A stretch of DNA of 64,000 nt from Piezodorus guildinii (Eukaryota; Arthropoda; Insecta; Hemiptera; Pentatomidae), in NCBI GenBank assembly GCA_023052935.1, contig CM041292.1, positions 89,449,169 through 89,513,168 of the forward strand. Direction: 5' to 3'. Position numbers and translations under genes: made by a program. Numbering within the stretch: position 1 is the stretch's first letter; each line of letters opens with the position of its first letter. The notes under the pieces are model-generated. The model saw only the letters and a list, made by a program, of their open reading frames with translations, made no database searches and was not told the origin of the DNA. Positions 34,501 through 44,766 of the stretch are shown one piece after another.

Positions 34501-37080
34501 TATTTGATGTTATCTAATGAACTCTCAATTCCTTAAAAAACGCGATTTAGAAATAGGTCATTTTCTTAATGTACAAATTACGCATTTATTTTAGTTCGAA
34601 ATCATTCTAAAAAAATTCATTTTATAACTTTAATATTATGTTATTATTATAGTAAACAAATAATTCTAAATTTTAATGCAAAAAGACCCAAATTAGCTGA
34701 TTTAATAATATAGTAATGAGAGATTTTCGCGCTTCCTGTAAAATTTCCTAAAATGGATATAGTACCTTTTGGAAATCAACGTCTCAATTGTTGATCGGCT
34801 AAGTTGAATCAATTACTATATATATTTTAAAATTGAAAACTTTACAATTGAATTTAGGAATTCTGGTCATGCCAAATTGATGAAAGTCTTTTGAATAATT
34901 AATTCTCATTTTATTTATACTATTAATATCCCATTTTAGTGATATTGTAGCCATTCTCAACATCTATAATTAATTATCTGATTTGGACCAGCCAAGAAAT
35001 ATTGTCTCTTGAAAATAAAAAATAAAAAAATATAAGAAAAATAATAATAAAGAACTGTTGAAGTCTCTTTGATCCTTGATTGGCCTAGAGGTATATTATT
35101 AGAATGATATTATTAATTAATAGAATTGAAGAGGATGGGAGGAAAAAAAATGCTAAAATAAAACTAATAATTATTTTAAAAAAATAGTAAATGTAAAAAA
35201 TTGGCTCATTATACAATTTTAATCAATTGCTAAATAATCTGTGTATAATTAAAATATTTTTTATTTATTATTAAAATGCACATTATTTCTTCTCTTCATA
35301 CAAACTTTTTTAAGTTTTAATTTTCTAAAATTTCGTTAGTTCAAAAATATCTTTTATCGCATAGAGTTTTTTTCGTACGTCATCATAACATGCCTGTAAA
35401 GGAAATACAGTGAGTGTCAAAAGTATTCGGAAACCGCTGTCATTCTGTAATTTTCTATAATTTATTTTTGCCTGTTTTTAAAGAGTTGTTTCCCTCTTTT
35501 TGGTGTTATGAGGAAGGTATACAATAGCAAAAACCACAGATCACGACAAAAATCATTTTATTTTTAAAGTTTCGAACGTTCATTTACGAAAAAGTTAAAA
35601 AAGAAGTGTCAAAAGTATTCGGAATTATGTGGTTTCCGATTTGTATCAATGCATTAATCACATATAAACATCCAGTTAATAAACCTTTTTGTATAACTAT
35701 ACATTTTAGCTTATAAGAAATTGTTCTTACTATTTAACTAATTGTTTGTCGTGAAATATTGTCACACCCAAGCACTTATTGTTCCTCGAGGTCATTTTCA
35801 TTTTGAATATTTTATTTCCTGATCTTCCTTTTTAGTGGAAAGGAATAGTTAATTAAATTTAAAACAAAAAATGGAAGAGGGGTCTCAAAAACTATAGAAA
35901 ATTCGTGCTGCAACCAAATCTGAATAGATATCGTATCTGTCCAGAGTCTTAGTCGCGCTTATATTGCGAATTTAATTTATTCGTAACTTTTCTTCTACTT
36001 TTAATCGGTTTTTTCACACTTTTAACGCATATATTGCAAGTTACACTAATCCATCAATAATTCTGTCCAATAATCCAGGCTTAACACCCTCTTTCAAAGA
36101 AAAACAGACCGAACCATCACTGGCCGCTCAAGTTGTTTTACTATAATATAGAAAGTTTTTTTAATTGGTTACCTCCGGGTTTAATGGACAGGAACAATTT
36201 AGAATTTCCTCTGTAGCATCGCATAAAGCATAAAGTGGAAAATGAATAAACAAAACAAAAACTTCCAAAGTACGTACTTGAGATTCAGCACGAAAGAATT
36301 GATAGTACTAAATGCCTAGATAAGCTTCACCATTAGTGATATTAAATTTTCAAGGAAATCATCATAGTTCTTATCTACGAGAACATGAATAATTTAAATA
36401 ATCGTTTACAATTATTTAGATAGTTTTTAGGTTATTTACAAAACGTAGTGGAGTATAAAAAGAGTACGGATCACCAGAAATGAGCACAAAACTTCCTAAT
36501 GTAGTATGTAAAAATTTTCCCATTCTTAGTTCAGTATTTCCGTTTAAAGATGTCATCTAAAAAGGGTTTTCTAAAAGATCGGTTTAAAAAAAAGACAAAA
36601 TTTTTTATATTTGATGATAAAATCTGTGATTTTATTAACCGACAGTCGACTAGCCTCGGCGTTTATTTAATTTATTTGGAGTACCTAAATATATTTTAAA
36701 AACATATATTGCAATATTTATGCTGATCCTGCGGGAACATGATCTAATGATTTGTCAAATTTGATTCAATGATCCAAGTTGCTAAGCATTAAATTGAGTT
36801 AAGGAAACCATAAATTTGAAAATAAAGCTTTGAGCAAAATTCAGGATGCGTTGTCATGTAGCAATTGATAAAACCCAATAATAATGCATTGATTACAGCC
36901 TGTATACGATTCGATATTAAACATACATCCCGATTAAAAGACGTTTTTCCAGCATTGACTACTTTTGATTATCTGACCGTAGTTCTTCTATGCGTCCCGA
37001 ATGTTTCAAGATGGACGTAGCACTTAAGAACGCTTACAGAAGTAACTAAATGTTGCCTTACTTACCACAAACACAAACAT
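31540..37080 (-). CDS. Secreted Pro/Val-rich cuticular-type protein, three coding exons
   Basis: Coding exons are 37066-37080, 33728-33891 and 31540-31870 (510 nt, 169 residues), with donors GTAAGTAAG and GTATGT and acceptors AAAATAG and TTATTTCAG. Residues 1-16 (MFVFVLLPLLAIGVAC) are a signal peptide. A dibasic KR and SADPG follow at 22-28, a motif common in secreted insect cuticular proteins. Residues 29-62 are Gly/Ala-rich. About 68-150 form a repetitive VPVPV / PxPV domain, and the tail is YQTKHIYYSVRPKYHHHGW. This composition fits low-complexity cuticular or Vajk-like structural proteins of the extracellular matrix. There is no chitin-binding RR consensus. A tiny first exon that ends inside the signal peptide is typical of insect cuticle genes. 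The start is fixed by the TATA box 51-60 nt upstream. It is the only intact gene in the window. Confidence 0.88.
31871..33727 (-). other. Intron 2 of the cuticular-type gene
   Basis: Bounded by GTATGT (33727) and TTATTTCAG (31871). An unrelated plus-strand A-rich open frame at 32134-32367 is rich in Lys (KKKTLRAQLLQSKTKAETGK). I do not recognise it and do not call it a gene. Confidence 0.75.
32860..33055 (-). repeat. tRNA-like SINE relic in intron 2
   Basis: Minus strand shows an A-box-like TGATCAATTAGGTAGAGG and, about 35 nt later, a B box GGTTCGATTTC. The acceptor arm cannot be closed, and the sequence runs on into AT-rich DNA. It differs from SINE family 1. Confidence 0.4.
34398..34790. 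mobile_element. MITE family B, 393 bp, perfect 30-bp terminal inverted repeats
   Basis: CAATTGAGACGTTGATTTCC and the next ten bases (34398-34427) are repeated exactly in reverse complement at 34761-34790. With one mismatch the repeat extends a few bases outward. No coding capacity. A solo related end is at 59131-59160. No convincing target-site duplication was identified, so the superfamily is open. Confidence 0.88.
35405..35640. mobile_element. Tc1-like terminal repeat with internal direct repeat (one end only)
   Basis: TACAGTGAGTGTCAAAAGTA (from about 35406) begins with TA-CAGTG, as Tc1 elements do. GTGTCAAAAGTATTCGGAA recurs about 195 bp further in (about 35608-35626), the IR/DR layout of some Tc1 transposons. 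Neither the opposite end nor a transposase was found, so this is a fragment. Confidence 0.65.
36170..36250 (+). repeat. Decayed SINE family 1 3' end
   Basis: The text AATTTAGAATTTCCTCTGTAGCATCG and GCATAAAGTGG parallels the family 3' end in plus orientation (AATTTAGGACTCCCACTGTAGCATCG in good copies). It is strongly diverged. Confidence 0.45.
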
Positions 37081-37104
37081 GTTGATTGTTGCTTAGAAGA
37101 TACA

Positions 37105-37142
37105 GTATTGGCGAGATGGGCCGCTTCTTACGTATATATAGC
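37105..37142 (-). promoter_or_regulatory. Core promoter of the cuticular-type gene
   Basis: A TATATATA box at 37140-37133 (minus) lies about 53-60 nt before the start codon, placing the transcription start near 37105-37112 and giving a 5'UTR of about 25-35 nt. No unambiguous Inr was seen. The flanking DNA is GC-richer than the surroundings. Confidence 0.65.
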
Positions 37143-37344
37143 ACCTACCGCTTTCTCCTACCCTCCCGGTACAAATCCTCCTGCCCCTCCTCCTTTTTGA
37201 GTTAAAAAACGCCCGAAAATAGAAAAAAAAAAATAAATCCATTGGCTGAAATTATTAGATCAACCATTAGATGCGTGTGTAATATTTTTTTAAACTGTAT
37301 TATAAATTCCTAAATATTGTTTTAACTATGTTGAATTGTTTAGA
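37143..37344. other. Upstream flank of the cuticular-type gene
   Basis: A pyrimidine-rich, GC-richer segment (37141-37200) lies directly behind the TATA box, then AT-rich DNA. No specific operator can be named. Confidence 0.35.
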
Positions 37345-37441
37345 GGTCACTTATAGCATAGTGGCTAACATATCAGCCATCTATGCCCAAGGTCACGGGT
37401 TCGGTGGCCCTAGAATTTTTTAAAGGGAGTATAAAAACACT
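37345..37441 (+). repeat. SINE family 1 head fragment cut at the edge of the second inverted repeat
   Basis: GGTCACTTATAGCATAGTGG and CATATCAGCC represent the tRNA-like head, then GGTCACGGGTTCG (damaged B box) and GGCCCTAGAATTTTTTAAAGGG. The SINE stops at the point where the inverted-repeat arm begins (37444). Confidence 0.75.
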
Positions 37442-37443
37442 TA

Positions 37444-39566
37444 CAAATCAAATTAATGACTTGAACAAGCTGAGTCTCAGCCATTAAATTTTATCCTACA
37501 GTACTTATAATATAGAGATATAATCTATACGAACTACATCATTTTTCACACAGTCCCTTTTAAGACATTACACTATGAATATTACTAAACTTAAAGACAG
37601 CCCTTCTTTGAAAATTTATATTAAAAAGGAGGACAATCCTTACATGATCGAAATTTCTACAAGTAGTGCAACAATAAAATTATACAAGAAAAAAAAATTA
37701 AGCATGAGACTCCTTCCTAACCTCCCTAATTTTGCCCGCTAAAAGTTTCAGTTTATTTGACTTTTCGTAAATTTTTTAAACAATATTCTAAGGTATATAG
37801 GTAATATGCTGTAAGGACCCAAACTATATGAAGTACTCTCATCAACAATCTAGTTATTGTTTCGTTCTGAAATATGCCAAATTACAGGAGCTAATAATTT
37901 TTAAAGAATTATTTATAGTTATTTTAGCAGTGAAGAGAATTTTTAACTCAAGAACCAGCTTAGTCTCAGTCACCAAATTTATGTCACTTATAAACACCGT
38001 ATAGATGTGTAACCTGTGATAAATTCATAATTTTTCACTCGGTCACTTTTGAGTTATTTCCGCGTTAACTTTGCGAAAGACGAGTTTTTACCATTTTTGA
38101 AAATTCATGAAAAAAAGGATTATGTTCTCGAAATTGAAATTTTTACCGCAAGTAGGGAGGGCTGTGAGTAAGCTATGTATGGAAAAATAATCGAAAGGTG
38201 AGTTTCTTTTCCTTTATAAATTTTTAACTCGCTAAAAGTCTCATTTTTTACTAATTTTCGAGATTTTGTTTAACCATTTTCTTCACTTTTAAGGTAATAC
38301 GTTATAAGGACAAAATATATAAAGCATGTCCTTATCTTATTTTTCGCTTTTGTTTTGACTCGATATCTGCAAAATTACTAGAATTAGAGAGATTTTCTCA
38401 ACACATGTTTTCAGCTGCGAAGCTGTCTTAAAATGTCTGCAACTCTAAAAGTATTTGCCGGGAAGAAATTTTATCCACGGTTTTTTTTTTTTTTTTTTAT
38501 GAAAAGATATAGAATAACTGGTTAAAATATCATTAAAATAAAAAATATTAAAAGGCAAGATCGATACGATCTCAAATGGGTTGAACCATATGTCCTTTAG
38601 CCATTTACTGCCCAAAAGTAAAATGTGCCAAAATAGTTTTGGCCATGCTTTTGACCAAAATACCGCTCTATGCGGCGTCGATATTTTGATATATTACTCC
38701 CTCCATCTAAAAAAATGATTCATCACTTTTAGCATCTATCACTCATTTGACTGCAATATTCAAAATGGGAGGAAAACATTATTTTTATCTTAATCTGAAA
38801 GGTAAAAATCATTAAAATAAAAAATGTTGAGCGGCAAAGTGATTTTTTTTTTTTACTAACAATAAAAAATATCTCTACATTTAAAAAATATATAGATTAC
38901 TTTAAGCAATATAATAAAAATTGTAAAATTATTCTTATTAAACTAGCTAATTTAAATGCAAAATAAATTATTTAATAGGTTATAGGTACCTATTTAGCAT
39001 TATTCATTGTCATTATCATTGATTTGCATAGTAAAAGATTCCAGAGCCTCCTTAGTAAAAGACTTTTTGTGTTCCTTACTTTTCAGTCTTGGCAACAATG
39101 CGTGTGTTATGTCACTTGAAGAGTGGATTATGGGTTTGTGGATTGTGGGTGACATCGGTTGCCATGAATACAAGAAAATATAATATTTTGCTGTATCCAT
39201 GGTGAAATTTTAAAAATTTTCAAGATCTATCATTAAACCTGAAGATAATACTTTGAGAATTATTTTCAATTTATTTATTAATAAAAGATCTACACCTATA
39301 CTTTCTAGATTCAAAGTCTATCATTGACTCTAATTGGATAAGCGACTATGAAATAGAAGAGGTTTTTTTGGCCCAAGATATTTCAAACTGATAGATAATT
39401 TAGATTCCTAAAAACTAATAAAAAAATATATCGGAATAGATTTAGTAAACCGTAGTGAATACAAAGAAAAATAAAGGAGTATTGCACTTTCATTCGAGTC
39501 AACAGCAAGGGTTGGGAATACATTATACTGCATTGGCGATAAACTTGTTTTTAACCTAGTAAGATA
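37444..39566 (+). repeat. Left arm of second large inverted repeat
   Basis: This 2,123-bp arm pairs base for base with 40529-42651 in reverse order (paired coordinates sum to 80095 at several tested points). I saw only a few differences: a one-base indel near 37940 versus 42150, and an 18-T versus 17-A homopolymer near 38480 versus 41600. It encodes a 66-codon open frame (39000-39200, minus). Confidence 0.95.
39000..39200 (-). CDS. Unrecognised 66-codon ORF carried by the repeat, left copy
   Basis: It starts MDTAKYYIFLYSW in a CACCATGG context and ends with SFTMQINDNDNE. The core SPTIHK-IHSSSD-HALLPRL-EHKKSF is also open in the diverged copies at 44553-44747 and 49335-49529. No family is recognised. 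It could be a fragment of a transposon protein or a captured exon. Conservation of the reading frame between diverged copies is suggestive only. Confidence 0.3.
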   Translation of the reverse strand: MDTAKYYIFLYSWQPMSPTIHKPIIHSSSDITHALLPRLKSKEHKKSFTKEALESFTMQINDNDNE

Positions 39567-40528
39567 ATAATTACATTTAGTAAATAGTAATAATTACATT
39601 TCTTTTATCGATTTTTGTGTTCTTGCTTCCAATTTTCTAAACAAAATTGAGATAGCAACACTTTATTTGAAAGGAATTTCCAATATACTTATATTTTTGG
39701 AAAATAAATATAAATCGTTTATAGAGGAAACATCATATTTAAAACGTAATATGGAACGTGGACCGACTGCTCTGAAAAGTATGAAATTGACTTATGAGTT
39801 GCTTTTGTGTCACGTTTTTTTGTTGAATAGGTAGCGATAACTAAAAAAACTATTTAAGTATTACAGTTTCCATTCTCTCCATCGTAAACAATACAAAATT
39901 TTCCTTTAAAAGGAGTTTTCTCTTTGTTTAAACCAATTAAAGTGAGCTTTCGAGTGGATAAATCGCGCTGTCCTGTTTTTTGGGAAGACTTTATCCTGAA
40001 TTTATAAAAACAAGAATTCTTGTTTAAAATATTACCCTAAAACTTTCTAATATGACCTAGGATATATTGTGGTAAATTAATTACTCAAGTAAAATTTTTA
40101 TTGGTGATATATTTTGTAAAATAAAATATTAAATGAAAATATAAAAAATTGTTTTCTCCTTTAATAAAATTAAATAATACAATATTTCTAATGATATTAA
40201 TTAATGTAAAATTGCATTTTGCTTCAAGAACCCTATGTCTCGTCAATCCTACGTTCATGGCATCTTAATTATTCTTTTAAGTAGCTGCTCTCTTGATATA
40301 TTATTGTTTAATGGAATACTTGCTCGATAAAAAAAATATGAATATTCTAGCTGAGATAGAATTCAAGTAATAAAGAACTATGTAAGATTGAATCTATGTT
40401 AAAAAAACAACAACAAAAAAATACATAATTTGAGCACAATAGCTCCGTTACTAAGCTGGTATATCAAATTAAATAAAATATAAAGGACTCTTAGGTCAAT
40501 GGGTATGTTTAAATGTAGCGAATGATTG
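39567..40528. other. Spacer of the second inverted repeat
   Basis: 962 bp of AT-rich single-copy DNA. TAATAATTACATTT is repeated near the left edge. No gene was seen. Confidence 0.5.
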
Positions 40529-42651
40529 TATCTTACTAGGTTAAAAACAAGTTTATCGCCAATGCAGTATAATGTATTCCCAACCCTTGCTGTTGACTCG
40601 AATGAAAGTGCAATACTCCTTTATTTTTCTTTGTATTCACTACGGTTTACTAAATCTATTCCGATATATTTTTTTATTAGTTTTTAGGAATCTAAATTAT
40701 CTATCAGTTTGAAATATCTTGGGCCAAAAAAACCTCTTCTATTTCATAGTCGCTTATCCAATTAGAGTCAATGATAGACTTTGAATCTAGAAAGTATAGG
40801 TGTAGATCTTTTATTAATAAATAAATTGAAAATAATTCTCAAAGTATTATCTTCAGGTTTAATGATAGATCTTGAAAATTTTTAAAATTTCACCATGGAT
40901 ACAGCAAAATATTATATTTTCTTGTATTCATGGCAACCGATGTCACCCACAATCCACAAACCCATAATCCACTCTTCAAGTGACATAACACACGCATTGT
41001 TGCCAAGACTGAAAAGTAAGGAACACAAAAAGTCTTTTACTAAGGAGGCTCTGGAATCTTTTACTATGCAAATCAATGATAATGACAATGAATAATGCTA
41101 AATAGGTACCTATAACCTATTAAATAATTTATTTTGCATTTAAATTAGCTAGTTTAATAAGAATAATTTTACAATTTTTATTATATTGCTTAAAGTAATC
41201 TATATATTTTTTAAATGTAGAGATATTTTTTATTGTTAGTAAAAAAAAAAAATCACTTTGCCGCTCAACATTTTTTATTTTAATGATTTTTACCTTTCAG
41301 ATTAAGATAAAAATAATGTTTTCCTCCCATTTTGAATATTGCAGTCAAATGAGTGATAGATGCTAAAAGTGATGAATCATTTTTTTAGATGGAGGGAGTA
41401 ATATATCAAAATATCGACGCCGCATAGAGCGGTATTTTGGTCAAAAGCATGGCCAAAACTATTTTGGCACATTTTACTTTTGGGCAGTAAATGGCTAAAG
41501 GACATATGGTTCAACCCATTTGAGATCGTATCGATCTTGCCTTTTAATATTTTTTATTTTAATGATATTTTAACCAGTTATTCTATATCTTTTCATAAAA
41601 AAAAAAAAAAAAACCGTGGATAAAATTTCTTCCCGGCAAATACTTTTAGAGTTGCAGACATTTTAAGACAGCTTCGCAGCTGAAAACATGTGTTGAGAAA
41701 ATCTCTCTAATTCTAGTAATTTTGCAGATATCGAGTCAAAACAAAAGCGAAAAATAAGATAAGGACATGCTTTATATATTTTGTCCTTATAACGTATTAC
41801 CTTAAAAGTGAAGAAAATGGTTAAACAAAATCTCGAAAATTAGTAAAAAATGAGACTTTTAGCGAGTTAAAAATTTATAAAGGAAAAGAAACTCACCTTT
41901 CGATTATTTTTCCATACATAGCTTACTCACAGCCCTCCCTACTTGCGGTAAAAATTTCAATTTCGAGAACATAATCCTTTTTTTCATGAATTTTCAAAAA
42001 TGGTAAAAACTCGTCTTTCGCAAAGTTAACGCGGAAATAACTCAAAAGTGACCGAGTGAAAAATTATGAATTTATCACAGGTTACACATCTATACGGTGT
42101 TTATAAGTGACATAAATTTGGTGACTGAGACTAAGCTGGTTCTTGAGTTATAAAATTCTCTTCACTGCTAAAATAACTATAAATAATTCTTTAAAAATTA
42201 TTAGCTCCTGTAATTTGGCATATTTCAGAACGAAACAATAACTAGATTGTTGATGAGAGTACTTCATATAGTTTGGGTCCTTACAGCATATTACCTATAT
42301 ACCTTAGAATATTGTTTAAAAAATTTACGAAAAGTCAAATAAACTGAAACTTTTAGCGGGCAAAATTAGGGAGGTTAGGAAGGAGTCTCATGCTTAATTT
42401 TTTTTTCTTGTATAATTTTATTGTTGCACTACTTGTAGAAATTTCGATCATGTAAGGATTGTCCTCCTTTTTAATATAAATTTTCAAAGAAGGGCTGTCT
42501 TTAAGTTTAGTAATATTCATAGTGTAATGTCTTAAAAGGGACTGTGTGAAAAATGATGTAGTTCGTATAGATTATATCTCTATATTATAAGTACTGTAGG
42601 ATAAAATTTAATGGCTGAGACTCAGCTTGTTCAAGTCATTAATTTGATTTG
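40529..42651 (-). repeat. Right arm of second large inverted repeat
   Basis: Reverse-complement partner of 37444-39566. The outer border falls between GATTTG and GCATCAAG at 42651. Confidence 0.95.
40895..41095 (+). CDS. Unrecognised 66-codon ORF carried by the repeat, right copy
   Basis: The translation is identical to the frame at 39000-39200. See that entry for its features. This copy is in the opposite orientation. Confidence 0.3.
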   Translation: MDTAKYYIFLYSWQPMSPTIHKPIIHSSSDITHALLPRLKSKEHKKSFTKEALESFTMQINDNDNE

Positions 42652-43625
42652 GCATCAAGTAGGTTAATAAGTTGGGTACAAGACTTCCAAGGCAGTAATA
42701 TGCAATGTATTAGATTTCGAAAACGAACTGATGCTCAACCACAAAATTTTATCCTACATCACATATTATATAGAGGTATAATCTGTATAAGTTTCATCAT
42801 TTTTTTAACGGTCCCTTTTACGATATGCTGCTTTAAATTTTGCTGAAGTTGGCGATAGTCCTGCTTTGAAAATTTATATTTAAAAAAATAATGCTTACAT
42901 GATCGAAATTTCTACAACAAGCAGTGCAACAATAAGACTATCCAAGAAAATGAAATAAGCGTGTTACTCCTTTCTAACCTACCTTGTTATGGCTTGATAT
43001 AATTTTAAGTTGGTTTAAATTTTCTTAAATTTTTTAAACAATTTTCTTGGCTATTTAGGTATATGATGTAAGGACCAAAATTGTATGCTTTCCACCAAAA
43101 TTTATGTTTCGCTCTGAATATGCTAAATTACCGGAGTTAATAATTGTTAAAGGAAACGTTATTTTAGTAGCGAAGAAAATTTTATATCTCAAGAACCAAA
43201 TTTATATTACTTAAACTCAACATATAGATAGTAATCTGTATACGTTTTATAATATTTCACTCAGTCTCTTTTGAGATATTTCCGCGTGAGCTTCGCGAAA
43301 AACGAGTTTTTGCCATTTTTGAAAATTCATGAAAAAAAAGGACTATGTTCTCGAAATTTTTACAGCAAGTAGGGCTGTGACTAAGGAAAAATAATCGAAA
43401 GGCGAGTTTCTTTTCCTTTATAGATTTTTAACTCGCTAAAAGTCTCATTTTTTATTTGTTTTCGAGATTTGTTTAACCATTTTCTTCACTTTTAAGGTAA
43501 TAGGTTGTATGGACAAAAGATATAAAGCATGTCTTTATCTTATTGTTTGTTTTTGTTTTGACTCGATATCTGTAAAATTACTAGAATCAGAAAGGCATTT
43601 TTCCAATACATGTTTTCAGCTACAG

Positions 43626-44480
43626 GCCTTTGACCGAGTCTGGCACTCGGAATTGCTTTACAAGCTCCGTCTATTTCTCCATCCTACTTATTTTCTTATT
43701 ATACAGTCCTACCTGCTGATAAATCTTTCCAAATAAATCACCACAGTTCCTATTCCTCCCCCTTTTCTCAATCTGATGGTGTTCCTCAAGGCAGCATCCT
43801 AGGTTCTGTTCTTTATACAGTCTGTACAACTGATATCCCAACCCATCCTAACACCTTCCTTTCTACCTATGCTGATGGCACGTGTGTGCTATCGGTAGAT
43901 AATGATCCATTTACTGCCTCCCACACTCTTCAATCCCACATCCGAGACCTTGAAGTATGGTGCCAGAAATGGAGAATTAAAATTAATTCTAACAAATCCC
44001 ACCAAATAATCTTTACCCTTCGCCGTAAACCAATGACTTCCTGCCCCACAGTATCCTTTAATGACGCTCCACTAGCCCCTGTTGAACAGATTCGATACAT
44101 AGAATAATACAAAACGGAAAAGACAAGAAACTGCCGGATGTTTTCGACTACTTCAACACTTACTGGACAAAGGCCCCAACCTTCCACTTAATTACAAAAG
44201 ACTTATTTATATGACCATCATAAGACCGATATGGACTAACGTAGTAGAGCTATGGGGCTCTACCAAACCATCAAATTCTTCTCGTATCCAATCCTTACAT
44301 CCAAAATCCTTCGTAAAATCCTTAACTCTCCTTACTTTATCACGAATAAGCTCATCCCTAAAGACCTTAATATCCCATATGTTACTGAATTAGCCCGAAC
44401 CAGATATCAACCATTCCATGAAAAACTCCATTTCCACTCTAATACACTGGTTTCTTGGATTGGATTCTTGGAAAAATTGT
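43626..44480 (+). pseudogene. Internal Jockey-clade LINE fragment, unit 1
   Basis: The translation gives AFDRVWHSELLYKLR, SDGVPQGSILGSVLY, STYADGTCVLSVDND, VWCQKWRIKINSNKS and, after frameshifts, KILRKILNSPYFITN. The active-site YADD is YADG. Both ends are truncated with no 3'UTR or A-tail, so this is a captured internal piece, not a simple insertion. It matches the family of the fragment at 62069-62699. Confidence 0.88.
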
Positions 44481-44552
44481 AAAAATTTAACTTATTAAAC
44501 CAGCTAACATTTAAATGCAAAATAAATTATTTAATAGGTTATAGGTACATAT

Positions 44553-44747
44553 TTAGCATTCTTCATTGTCATTATCATTGATTTGCCTGGTAAAAGACTT
44601 TTTGTGTTCCTTTCTTTTCAGTCTTGGCAACAATGCGTGTGCTTTATCACTTGAAGAGTGGATTACAATTTTGTGGATTGTGGGTGACAATTTAAAAAAA
44701 ATTCGAGGTCTATCTCTAAACCTGAAGATCTTTGATAATATTTTCAA
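44553..44747 (-). CDS. Unrecognised 64-codon ORF, diverged copy of the 66-codon frame
   Basis: It shares SPTIHK, IHSSSD, HALLPRLK and KEHKKSFT with the frame at 39000-39200. It lacks an in-frame 24-nt piece that lies between two copies of TCTTTTACTA in the longer version, so a slippage deletion explains the loss. It is repeated at 49335-49529 by the tandem duplication. Confidence 0.3.
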   Translation of the reverse strand: MKILSKIFRFRDRPRIFFKLSPTIHKIVIHSSSDKAHALLPRLKRKEHKKSFTRQINDNDNEEC

Positions 44748-44766
44748 TTTATTTATTAATCTACGC

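Larger units (their letters stand above)
33892..37065 (-). other. Intron 1 of the cuticular-type gene (3.2 kb)
   Basis: It separates the first five codons from the rest. It contains a MITE with perfect 30-bp termini, a Tc1-like terminal repeat and a decayed SINE. The remainder is AT-rich, with nothing recognised. Confidence 0.8.
42652..44766 (+). repeat. Third, diverged copy of the inverted-repeat arm, carrying a Jockey fragment
   Basis: The order of landmarks matches the left arm in the same orientation: ATCCTAC near 42755, TTACATGATCGAAATTTCTAC at 42895, TATTTCCGCGT at 43277, ATGTTTTCAGCT at 43611, then after the LINE the AAATGCAAAATAAATTATTTAATAGG block at 44513. Divergence is much higher than between the two arms. 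The stretch equivalent to about 38420-38910 is replaced by the Jockey fragment. Confidence 0.85.
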
